The notes beneath the pieces were generated by a model, which was not told the origin of the DNA, did not search any database, and saw nothing but the letters and a program-made list of their open reading frames with translations. Below are positions 1-9,408 of a stretch of DNA of 64,000 nt, piece after piece. The position numbers were made by a program, and so were the translations under genes. Each line of letters opens with the position of its first letter. Within the stretch, counting starts at the first letter, position 1. The stretch comes from Allium sativum (Eukaryota > Streptophyta > Magnoliopsida > Asparagales > Amaryllidaceae): positions 455,704,310 to 455,768,309 of the forward strand of contig CM060912.1 of the NCBI GenBank assembly GCA_030737875.1, written 5' to 3'.

Positions 1-1070
1 GGCTTGCTCTCAACTCAATCCGCGATTTCCCGTAAGGGGAATTTTGGGTCGTTTCAAGAACAAAGCACATTGTGAATAGAACACATCCCCAGATGTCATG
101 TTGATGCATGTTATATGATTTAGGATAACCTATAAGAAAATAAAAATAAACAATCAATGCTCCTTTTTGTTGTTTATGTTCGAAATTGTGATCGAAGATA
201 TGACATTGTAGAGAAACAGAGGAGGAAGCACAGCTTGCAAAATTTAGACAGACGGCAACTTTATTTAAAGAACTAATGATTCAGTAGACGTTATGTTTCA
301 TAATTCATGTGTGGAATATTATTAATCCATAATGAGACCGTCAATTTGAAAACTACTAATGGCCTGAGTGGAAAAGGAACATGGAATATTGATCCTCAAG
401 GGGCGAGATCCTAGATGTTGTCAACGTAATTAGAAAAGTTGTCAAAATAATTAACATTGATCTGGAGTCATTGTAAAAATACATCCATTGTATTTATTGT
501 CCATTTTCATGCAAAACACAATAGTACTGGAAAACAAAAATTTTCCTTTCATATGTTTGAGCCCTCCATAAAGCTCATTAAGAGAAGAAATGATCATAAT
601 CAATGCAATAAGCCTCTTAGCTAAGCTAAAGCAATTATGTAAAGTACAGTGGACATAGGGATATTCGACTGGAAGTCTTGATTTTATTTCCTTTAGGAAG
701 TTTATCATTTTAGTATTTACTACTGCATGCTTAGGCTCAACACCTTTCGATCTAAGCTTAATCACATTGCCTCTCGGCTATACCACTTTTGACCCTATTT
801 TTATGTCTCCGAAATAAAGTGTGAAGCCTGATATCAACAAAATTATTCATGATGGTCTGGTACTTTATGACAAACCACATCAAGAATCCCATCGGCAATA
901 GTAAACCACTTTAATCTATTTGCCATCCAAACTCACTCCTTTGCCATCTTTTTTTTTCCAACTAACACTATCGGCAGTAATGCAAATTATGGTACTAATA
1001 CTAGCTTTAAAAAAACTTAGTAATATTAGCATTGACATTACTTAGTGCAAATTATGGTGATATTAGCATA
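1..1070. other. AT-rich intergenic sequence, no gene recognised
   Basis: No recognisable domain, RNA gene or repeat boundary was found. A 104-codon open frame on the minus strand (451-765) has no motif I know and no homologous context. The stretch ends in gcata (1066-1070), the left target-site duplication of the copia element that follows. Confidence 0.6.
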
Positions 1071-1652
1071 TGTTAGAAATTTTATGAATTATTTAAAATA
1101 TGAAATAAGTTTATGATGGCTCTTAGGCTCTTATTTGTGAATAGTCCCACATCACGGGATTATAAGAAAGATGCAAGTATTTATACTTGTTTCTAAGAAG
1201 TCATGTTGGGGCCTTGGGCTCCCAATGCATGCTTTGTTGTGAGGAGGGAGACCATGGATAATGACCAACACACACGCGCGACCGACCGACTCGGCCCGGC
1301 CCGGTATTTTCAGCAGATCCTATTTTTCTTCCTCTGCCCAGTATTTTCGATTAACCCTAATTTCGTCTATATATTATCTTCAGTTGTAGACGAGATTACT
1401 ACAGAAAAAAATACTAATTCTCTCCTCCGCCATTAAAATATTCTTACCGAATTTTTCGAGCAGCTATTAATTTCGAAAGTGCAAATCTGCATTGATTTGT
1501 TGTGCAAAGCAAATCAGTTTTTAAATTTAGAGAGGTTGTTTTATCCTAGAGGGGGCGGCGGAAGTACAAACTGGTTTTGCACCACCGACCAGATCGCCGA
1601 ATCGTCTTCAAGAGAGCGACCTAGTCCGCGACTCATCCATTGTTTCCCAACA
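1071..1652 (+). repeat. 5' LTR of copia element 1 (internally deleted)
   Basis: It matches the 3' LTR at 5879-6641 from end to end except for a net loss of about 181 bp. The loss lies between the CCGACCGAC-rich stretch near 1280 and the GTATTTTCAGC motif near 1303. A TATA-like tctatatatta is at 1366-1376. The break lies in a GC-rich simple repeat and may be a slippage or recombination deletion after insertion. Confidence 0.92.
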
Positions 1653-1949
1653 ATTTGAAGACGATTAATGAAACAATGGCTTTGTCTGCTGCCCCATTCA
1701 GTCTCGGCGACCTAATATCAAATCGCACTACTTAAGAACAAATTCAGTCAATTTGATCAGCATCTGGATCCTCGAGCCAGCGGTAGGGGTTGGAGATCTG
1801 GACCCCATGGTAGTTGTCGATGATGATTCATCGCGACAAATGATTGGATAGTGAAGACTGCTCATCAAATTGCAATCGGACAGTTGCATTATTTTCCAAC
1901 AAAGTTCGGCCGCAAGTGGTAGAAGAAGCTGGATAATAAAAAGGAGTAA

Positions 1950-2400
1950 TCACTTGGAGAATCAGACTTCATGAAGGTACATTCTATTAACGAGATTTAT
2001 TCTCTATGCTGATTATGTGCAATAAAACAAATATGGAACCATGAATGGTAGACAATTTTTAAACAGGATGCTGCTCATAATTGTTAGATCTAGGAATTTT
2101 CAAGTTACACCTAAGATAGTTCCAAATTTGCTTGGAATATGAGCAGTTAAGATAAAGAAATTTTATGTCTTCATGAAGGTATTGAGCACAAATTACACTT
2201 AGGATCGGTAGATACATTCCAAGTGATAATTTTATCTTTGGTAGTGAACTTATTATTTGAAACCAGCAATGCATTTAAGGACATTCTGGGAGCACATGTA
2301 CAATCCCAAATTAAAGAATTTGACCGAACATGGTTCCATACTAAATTAAAATCAAAGTTTTCATTACCAATATGCAACTAATGCTAGATATCACTGTCTT
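1950..2400 (-). mobile_element. LINE (non-LTR) 3' ORF2 fragment, zf-RVT domain, inside copia gag
   Basis: On the minus strand two overlapping frames (2377-2171 and 2274-2059) together show the C-terminal zinc-binding region (zf-RVT) typical of plant L1-type LINEs. Visible parts are a NNKFTTKDKIITWNV-like segment, a CNLC pair, an HEDIKFLYLNCSYSKQIW segment, and beyond it (to about 1990) a degenerate tail rich in Glu, Asn and Arg. A frameshift lies between the two frames. It sits where the copia gag should be, antisense to it, so it looks like a truncated LINE insertion or a capture. The exact ends are not clear. Confidence 0.65.
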
Positions 2401-2639
2401 TTGTGAGATTTCCTCTACGAGATACATAGCGTAAAGAATGCTTATGCAGATTTTGATTTTCTGACTTAGATCGAGATTGAGTTCTAAGTATCTATTAAGA
2501 CTGTTAAGTAAAAATGCAAAAATAAATTTTTTCTGTGATTCAATTATGTTAGTCTCTGAGTTTATGAATATTTTCCTATGAGAAAATATAAATTCTCAAA
2601 CATATGAACATTTAAAAATAGTAAGCATCCACAACCGGT

Positions 2640-2985
2640 CAGTAAATAACAGAATGGAATCCGCAAGGAAACCATAAACGACGGCAACAACCAACCCAAA
2701 TGAATGATTCTGGACAGTTATTCTATAATACAAATGTATGAAACCAGGTCATATGGCACGAAAGTGTCGGAACAGGCCAGACCCTGCACTGCAGGCAAAC
2801 CTGACTGAGGAGCCTCTAACGGCTATGATTACTGAGATTCACCATGTTGGTGAATCAGAGGGTTGGTGGGTAGACATTGGTGTTTCTCGCCATGTTTGTT
2901 ATGATCGTGATATATTCACAATATACACGGTTACTAACGATCAGAAAGTGTGTTATGAGATCCTCACACCACTTAAGCTGTAGAG
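2640..2985 (+). pseudogene. copia 1 gag zinc knuckle and protease remnant
   Basis: The frame at 2735-2983 carries the second half of a CCHC zinc knuckle (C-X4-H-X4-C around MKPGHMARKC). The codon where the first cysteine belongs is a TAA stop at 2726-2728, so the knuckle is broken. About 40 residues later, WWVDIGVSRHVC is the copia aspartic protease site with its Asp-Ser-Gly changed to Asp-Ile-Gly, and the frame ends at 2983. No active gag or protease can come from this. Gag upstream is largely lost to the LINE fragment. Confidence 0.8.
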
Positions 2986-3084
2986 ACTGGTAATAATGAA
3001 AATAAAGCATATGATTTGAAAGTCATTGATTCTTAAAGATGTGATGCATCTGATATGTTTGAAACATTCAAAATTGGAATCAAG

Positions 3085-3560
3085 CAAATAGGAAAATTAA
3101 GAGACTACATAGTGATAGAGGAAGAGAATACGAATCAAATTCTATTCTGGATTTTTTATGTGATATATTGTACATTAGAGAACTGCACCCTATTCACCTG
3201 AAATGAACGGTAAAGCTGAAAAAATAGGTCCTTTACCGAATTAGTAATTGTCATTTTATTAAATTTCGGTGCAGCAAAACATTAGTGGAGGGATATTTTA
3301 TAGACTGTATGTTATGTTCTGAATAGAATCCCCAAATCTAAGAATAAAATTTCGCCTTATGAAATTTTAGGGAAATATAAATCCAATATGTCATACTTTA
3401 GAACTTGGTGTTGCTTAGCATATGTTCGCATTCCAGACCCTAAGAGAATAAAATTAGAAAGTAAATCATACGAATGTGTATTTATAAGCTATGCTGTTAA
3501 TAGCAAAGCATACGGAATTTATGACCTAAATACACATAATATATTTTGAGTTTAATGATG
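3085..3560 (+). pseudogene. copia 1 integrase core remnant
   Basis: Across several frames the sequence reads as the second half of a copia integrase. A SDRGREYES-like stretch near 3115 carries the second catalytic Asp. An EMNGKAE segment near 3205 carries the catalytic Glu. Then come a VLNRIPKSKNKISPYEIL-like stretch (3310-3365) and a C-terminal block ending in YGIYDLNTH near 3540. Frameshifts and stops occur about every 100-150 bp. The N-terminal HHCC part is not recognisable. Confidence 0.75.
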
Positions 3561-3599
3561 CCAATTTTTATGAAACGAAATTTCCTTTTAAATCAAGGA

Positions 3600-4620
3600 A
3601 TAGTGGGGGCACATCAAGTACGCCTATTAAAACAGAACTTAATAAAAGTTCTGAAACTGAACCTAGAAAAAGTAAAAGAGCAAGAGCCGTAAAAGATTTT
3701 GGTTCATATTTTTGTGCTTTTACTATAGAGGAGGATCCCTTAAACCTCCAAAAGGCCTTATCTTCTTTAGATGCCGTTTTTTGGCAAGAGGCTATAAATA
3801 ATGAGATGGATTCTCTGGAATCCAATAAGACTTGGCATTTGATAGATTTACCTCCTGGTTGTAAATCTATAGGCTGTATATGGGTACTTAAAAAGAAATT
3901 AAAACCTGATAGCACTATTGATAAATATAAAGTATGGCTAGTAGCTAAAGGTTTTAAACAAAAAGAAAATATATATTTCTTCGACACTTTTCACCTGTAA
4001 CTAGAATTACATCCATTCGGGTATTAATCTCACTTGTCTCTATTCATAATTTATTAATACACCAAATGGATGTGAAAACCGCATTTTGAATGGTGAATTA
4101 GACGAAGAAATTTATATAGACCAGTCTGAAGGATTTGTAGTACATGATCAAGAACATAAGGTATGCAAATTAGATAAATCATTATATGGTTTAAAGCAAG
4201 CACCTAAATAATGGCATGAAAAATTTGATAACTTTAATCATTTCACATGGTTTTAAAGTTAATGAAAGTGACAAATGCATTTATTACAAATCTGAGAATG
4301 ACATTTGCACTATTATATGCCTTTATGTAGATGACCTACTCATTTTTGGGTCAAACATTCATGCCATAAACTCAGTCAAATCCTTATTAAGTGCCAGTTT
4401 TGATATGAAAGATCTAGGTGAGGCGAGTGTAATCCTTGATATTAAAATTACTAGGTTCGAAAAAGGGATTTTCTTTGGATCAATCTCATTATATTGAGAA
4501 GTCTCTAAAGAAAGACAATTACTTTGACTGTAAATCTGCATGTACATCATACGATCCCAGTGCAAAGATATTTAAGAACACTTGTGAAGGTGTAAGACAG
4601 TCAAAGTAAGCGAGCTTCAT
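3600..4620 (+). pseudogene. copia 1 reverse transcriptase remnant
   Basis: The RT start is seen at 3806-3990 (SNKTWHLIDLPPG, WVLKKKLKPD, VAKGFKQKE). It is followed in shifted frames by the QMDVKTA-like block (4065) and the [12 protein letters not shown] block (4185). The active-site box is LYVDDLLIFGS near 4320, with both Asp residues intact, in a 93-codon frame (4216-4497) that ends DMKDLGEASVILDIKI. At least three frameshifts and several stops separate the blocks, so no RT is made. Confidence 0.85.
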
Positions 4621-5400
4621 TGGCTGCCTTCGGATGCCACTGATTTTATTAGACCCGACATTGCCTATGTCATGGGATTATTATGCATGTTAACTAGTAG
4701 ACCTAGTATAAAGCATTGACATGCTATTGAAAGGGTCATAAGATACCTTAAACGAGCCATGAACCTTGGATTACATTATGAAAAGTTTCCAGCTGTACTT
4801 GAAGGATATTCTGATACACACTGGAATACTTTATCTGTTGATTCAAAAGCAACCAGCGGCTATATATTTAGCATTGCTGGAGAAGCTGTCTCTTGAAAAT
4901 CCAGGAAACAGACTATTTTGACTTAGTCTACTATTGAGACTGAGATAATAGCACAAGCAACAGCTAGTGAAGAAGCAGAGAACTAAAGAAATCTGCTAGT
5001 TGAGATCCCTATATGGGAAAAATAGACACCAGTGGTGTAATCGATTGTGATAGTTTCGCGGCTATTGCAAAAAGTATAGAACCGTTATAACAACGGTAGA
5101 AAACGACGTCGTAAGCACAATACTGTAAAAGAACATCACATATATAGTGATGAAAAAATATATTTGACGACTATTGAAAGAAAAACAGAACCGATATTGC
5201 AACGGTAAGAAATGACAGTCGTATGCACAACATTGTTAGAGAACATCACATATAAGGTGATGATAATTTAGCAGAACCTTTGACGAAAGGACTGTCTAGA
5301 AAGAAAGTCCTTAATAATTCTAAAAGAATGGGACTATTGCCCTGTGATTGTGGAATCACGCACAATGGTAACCCGACCTAAATGACTGGAGATCCCAAGA
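4620..5400 (+). pseudogene. copia 1 RNase H remnant with internal tandem duplication
   Basis: Broken frames show the end of copia Pol: an RPDIAYVMGL-like block (4650), IRYLKRAM (4740), a TSGYIFSI-like block (4855), the STIETE block (4930), and a C-terminal LAEPLTKGLSRKKVLNNSKRMGLLP-like segment (5270-5340, quoted only in outline). Between them a segment of about 109 bp is present twice (about 5061-5157 and 5170-5265). Both copies hold the GAACCG...CAACGGTA and AACATCACATATA...GTGATGA motifs. The two copies differ at many bases, so the duplication is old. The stretch from 5400 to 5878 is noncoding and ends in a weak polypurine tract (tcgggga). Confidence 0.75.
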
Positions 5401-5878
5401 ACTAGGTTCAATGGGTAAAAACAAGTTGTGTAGTGATAGTAGATGAACATGCTAACTTTTAGATTAAGAAGCATGTATTCCTAAAGTGATTATAGGATGA
5501 GTTAATAAAAACTCTTAATGAGATCTATACTCTATTTGGAGTGGAGTACCTACCTTCAGGAGTGCCCTTGATAGACTCACCTTTGTGAATGTGGAAATGT
5601 GGCCGTTTCCTATGAAGTTTTGGGCAAAACCTTTAGAGCGTTCACTAAACTGGGATAGACGTGCATGGCCATAAACGCACGGGCTTATTTGATTGCACTA
5701 TAGAAAAGATTGTGTGTGGTTTGATATCAGGAATAGAGTTCAAAACTACGTGTCACTCTAGTAAAAATTGAATCTTATTCACTACGCAAAGGTTCAAGTC
5801 GTATGACACCTTTGTTTATGCACAGTCTTATGTTTTTAGAAACTGCTCGATGATATTTTAAAAATTCAAGTCGGGGAT

Positions 5879-6641
5879 TGTTGGAAATTTTATGAATTAT
5901 TTAAAATATGAAATAAGTTTATGATGGCTCCTATTTGTGAATAGTCCCACATCATGGGATTATAAGAAAGATGCAAGTATTTATACTTGTTTCTAAGAAG
6001 TCATGTTGGGGCCTTGGGCTCCCAATGCATGCTTTGTTGTGAGGAGGGAGACCATGCATCATGACCACCACACACGCACGCGTGACCGACCGACCGACAC
6101 GACTCGACCCAGCCCGGCCCGGCTCGGCTCGGTTTGGTTCGGGATTGGGCCTTGGGCCTTGGGCCTTGGCTATGTGGTGTAGACACTTATATTTTTGGTC
6201 CAGAAAACAATGCGTTTTTCGAACTATTTTTTAATACAGAAAATATTTCTGAGCCGACTTTTATTTATGAAGCGGTAAACTCTTGACCCAGTATTTTCAG
6301 CAGATCCTATTTTTCTTCCTCTTCCCAGTATTTTTGATTAACCCTAATCTCCGTCTATATATTTTCTTCAGTTGTAGACGAGATTACTACAGAAAAAAAA
6401 TACTATTTCTCTCCTCCGCCATTAAAATATTCTTACAGAATTTTTTGAGCAGTTATTAATTTTGAAAGTGCAAATCTGCACTGATCTGTTGTGCAAAGAA
6501 AATCAGTTATTAATTTTAGAGAGGTTGTTTTATCCTAGAGGCGGTGGCGGAAGTACGAACTGGTTTTGCACCACCGACCAGATCGCCGAATCATCTTCAA
6601 GAGAGCGACCTAGTCCGCGACTCAGCCATTGTTTCCCAACA
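5879..6641 (+). repeat. 3' LTR of copia element 1 (full length)
   Basis: This 763-bp LTR has TGTTGG...CCCAACA ends and is followed directly by the TSD gcata. It keeps the segment missing from the 5' LTR, including a run of GGGCCTT units near 6145-6170 and CCGACC units near 6085-6100. A TATA-like sequence lies near 6355. Confidence 0.93.
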
Positions 6642-7509
6642 GCATATTATGTCATAATTAAACTCTTGCCTTTTTAAAATGGATAAAATTGTCACAAATG
6701 AATTGATTGTCTGAGTATTATGTCCAATCGAAAAATTGCAAATGCACTTAAATACAAACATATATTTGGACAATAACTTACATCCAAGCTCACACTCACA
6801 TGTTCACACTATAGCTAACGCCAACATACTAGAATGAAATCAACTATTTGGTAAATTCCAACAAAAATGTTATGATGATTTAACGCAATGTTTCTTTGTA
6901 ACACCTCAATTAAATTCACACAAAAATATGCATCTTGCAAATTTATATTCACATTTTCATGGTTGCTGCATATACATGGATATGCTTACTATAACTTAAT
7001 TTAGGACCCTTTATACAACATGAACGTGGACACTGCAAATTTGATGAGAAGAATTACCGTATACAAAACATAGGTAGCCATATCCTATGAGGGAAAAAAT
7101 GACCAAAATTTTGCTACTTGTTTTTCTTATTCTTTTTTCTTTCTCTTTTTCCCATTATACCATCGCAAAGTTTTAAATCTCGGACATCGATTACGTTTTG
7201 TTTCGAGGATGTGGTTGGCTACCTTTTAAGCTAACAGTTATTTAAACTAAATACACCCGCTGACCTACTTTTCAACTAAAATGCATCCATTGTATTTTGT
7301 ATTGAACAAGCCAATAGATTAAGAATCACAAAACAATATGCTATATAACCATTTTTCACAAGTTATGTGCCCTATTTTTGCTAGTGTTGTTTCTTGCCTG
7401 GTTTTTCTTAACCTAGCATGTTGTTGTTAATGCTTCACTAGTGTTATCTTTTGAGCTTTAATGTGCCTTCATTTGGGATGTCCTGCTTTTCATCGTGCAC
7501 TTCTTCCTG
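6642..7509. other. AT-rich noncoding sequence
   Basis: No gene or element recognised. There is a pyrimidine-rich tract near 7120-7160. A CACTAGTG octamer near 7436 was considered as a CACTA end but has no supporting inverted copy. Confidence 0.5.
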
Positions 7510-8510
7510 GTATTTTTTTATTTTGTCCTGGGTGGTTATTTCTTTAGTGTTTGTTCATGGGGTCCTTGGTTTGCTATCCTTCTTTGGTTCGTGAATGATG
7601 GTTCGGGGCTCCTGCATGTAATCTCTCTATCCGTTTGTGGAGCTGGTCCTTTTGGGTTTTATATTTTGTTTTAGGAGCTGTGTATTTTGGGTCTGTTTAG
7701 ATTAGGTTTAAGCTGGTTTTGTTTTGTTTTGTATGGCATTTGGTTGGTATAATTTCTAAGTCATATCCAAGAATGAAATGGGACTAGAAACAAAAATTCT
7801 AATCAAGTAGAATCCAATAAAATTTCTTATACCTTTCTACTTAAATTAAATAGATACATAAATATCAAAAATGTAAAGGAAAAATTAACTAATATTTTGG
7901 TTGTTTCAAAACCTTCCTAGTTGTATTAAATCGATATCTATAAAACATAGTCTTCTTGATGCACATAGCCTCATTTGCACGTTATACTTTTTATGGGTGT
8001 GTAAGCATACTAAATCATATAAAAAATTAAACTATATATTCTAAGAAGTCATTGTACAAAAACGAGATTTGATCACTAGGATTAATTAGTTGACAACATC
8101 AACTTTAAAAGTTTAACATGTTTAATGACTCATTGCTCTTCTCAAATATGTTTAGACCCGCTCAACAGCTACTCATCGCTATTTAGAGAAGCAAGCAACT
8201 GCTGCTCGCTGTTGTTAAGAGCAGCGAGCAACTGCTTGCTCGTCGCTGTTCACAACAGCTGCAAGTCTGTTGTTTGATAATTATAAACAACAGATTTATA
8301 GCGATTGTGAATAGCGAGCAATCGCTATTTAATGACTAATCGCTATTTAGAGCAGCAAGCAGTTGTTGCTCGCTGTTGTTAAGAGTAGCAAGCAACTGCT
8401 CGCTCGTCGCTGTTCACAATAGCTGCAGGTCTGTTGTTTATGATAATTATGAACAACAGATTTGTAGCGATTGTGAATAACAGTGAGCAACTGCTCATTA
8501 TGCTGGAGTA
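7510..8510 (+). repeat. Dispersed repeat, copy A (second copy at 23820-24715)
   Basis: Both copies share the stretch from ...CCTGG(G/A)(T/A)GGTTA through TTTGTTCATGGGGTCC, AGATTAGGTTTAAGC, ATCGATATCTATAAAACATA and TTTAACATGTTTAATGACTCA, in the same order and orientation, with small indels. The match begins near 7510 and 23820. The right part (8150-8510) is a cluster of GCGAGCAACTGCTCGC-like motifs. Copy A lies just upstream of the CACTA transposase start; copy B lies in an intron-like part of CACTA gene 2. It could be a separate nonautonomous transposon inserted twice or an internal duplication of the CACTA 5' end. Confidence 0.75.
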
Positions 8511-8520
8511 TGGCGGCAGT
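8150..8520 (+). repeat. Subterminal-type repeat cluster (AGCGAGCAACTGCTCGCT motif)
   Basis: About ten degenerate copies of AGC(G/A)AGCA(A/G)(C/T)TGCTCGCT, plus ATCGCTATTTAGAG and CTGTTGTTTATGATAATTATGAACAACAG units, are packed into 370 bp. Many are palindromic. Clusters of short motifs just inside the ends are typical of CACTA elements, where they bind the TnpA-type protein. The position 320 bp upstream of the transposase start fits a 5' subterminal region. No terminal CACTA sequence was found next to it. Confidence 0.5.
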
Positions 8521-8841
8521 CTATAGGAAGTCTATAGGAAAGCGGTCCATAGTGCAACTACACTAGAAAGCTTCTTTGTGATTTCTAGTATAATATCCAG
8601 TGCTTCTTTGTGAGCTGGATCTAAAGAATATGGGACTTTAAGTAAGTTTTGTATCAATTTTATAAGTCTCTTTGTAAGCTGGATTGCTTTTGAAGTAAGT
8701 TTAATTTATATCAATCTTCATTTTTGCGGTTAGCTTGGATAATAGAAATTCGAATTATGAAATATGTAATATCTTGTTTGATTAAAACAGAAAAACAAAT
8801 TCTACATCAAAGCTTGAGAATTTTGATTGCCTATATCATCG

Positions 8842-9408
8842 ATGGAAAAAGACTGGGTGTATTTAAATATGTGATTATATAATACTTAACTTAAAACGTA
8901 TTTTGAGAAATAACACATATATGTAATATTAAAACTATCTTTTTTTTAAAAAAAGTTCATAGGACAAGTGTAGAGCATCGACAAGGAGCTTTGAATTTTG
9001 TGCATGTGGCAAAGACGAATTTGAGAAATGTGGAGAAAATTTTGTGTCCATGCATAGATTATCGAAATCTTAGACGTCAGGATGAACACATCATCGTTGA
9101 ACATTTAATTATTAGAGGAAGGGATCCTAAATATAAAAGAAGCAGATGGTATAGCCACGACGAGCAAATAAATGCAGAAAAAAAATCATTTGACACGTAT
9201 GAGTTATTTAAGATGATTCACTATGAAGATGAAGATTTTATGAATCATGATTTTTTGTTGATGATAAAGATGATGTTGATTCTCAAAGAAGAGAGGATAA
9301 GTTACTTAAAAATCTGAAAGATGCGGAAACTCCATTGTATCATGGATTTACAGATCATACAAAATTATCTGCCATCACCATCTTGTATAACCTTAAATGT
9401 GAGACTGG
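8842..9408 (+). pseudogene. CACTA TPase gene 1, first exons: Transpos_assoc domain
   Basis: The start is ATG 8842 (MEKDWVYLN...). A GT-AG intron of 85 bp (8871-8955) joins in frame to a second exon reading HRTSVEHRQGALNFV, and the spliced product has the normal N-terminal shape of the Transpos_assoc domain (PF13963). The zinc-binding CPC and EHLIIRGRDPKY blocks follow at 9046-9130. A one-base loss in a T run near 9250 shifts the frame; the other frame then reads LLKNLKDAETPLYHG and LSAITILYNLKCETG, the start of the Transposase_21 region. The exon is cut at 9408 by the solo LTR. Confidence 0.85.

Larger units (their letters stand above)
1071..6641 (+). mobile_element. Ty1/copia LTR retrotransposon, decayed, full structure with TSD
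   Basis: Two direct LTRs (1071-1652 and 5879-6641), both starting TGTT and ending CCCAACA, enclose gag zinc knuckle, protease, integrase, reverse transcriptase and RNase H remnants in copia order on +. The flanks carry a perfect 5-bp duplication, gcata, at 1066-1070 and 6642-6646, so this is one complete insertion. All reading frames are broken by stops and frameshifts. I found no clear tRNA-Met primer site just inside the 5' LTR; the stretch there (1653-1700) is degraded or uses another primer. Confidence 0.93.

Noticed and set aside
451..765. 104-codon minus-strand open frame
   Set aside because: No motif, no start or promoter context, no homologous neighbours; length is possible by chance in this composition.
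1653..1760. Primer binding site of copia 1
   Set aside because: No stretch matching the tRNA-Met complement was found next to the LTR, so no site is annotated.
7430..7450. CACTAGTG as a possible left end of the CACTA element
   Set aside because: It does not match the CACTACACCAGAAAACACC end at 42134 and no 3-bp TSD partner could be assigned.
8555..8600. ACTACACTAGAAAG and CTTTGTGATTTCTAGT as a CACTA end
   Set aside because: It lies inside the presumed subterminal region and does not match the known right end beyond a few bases.
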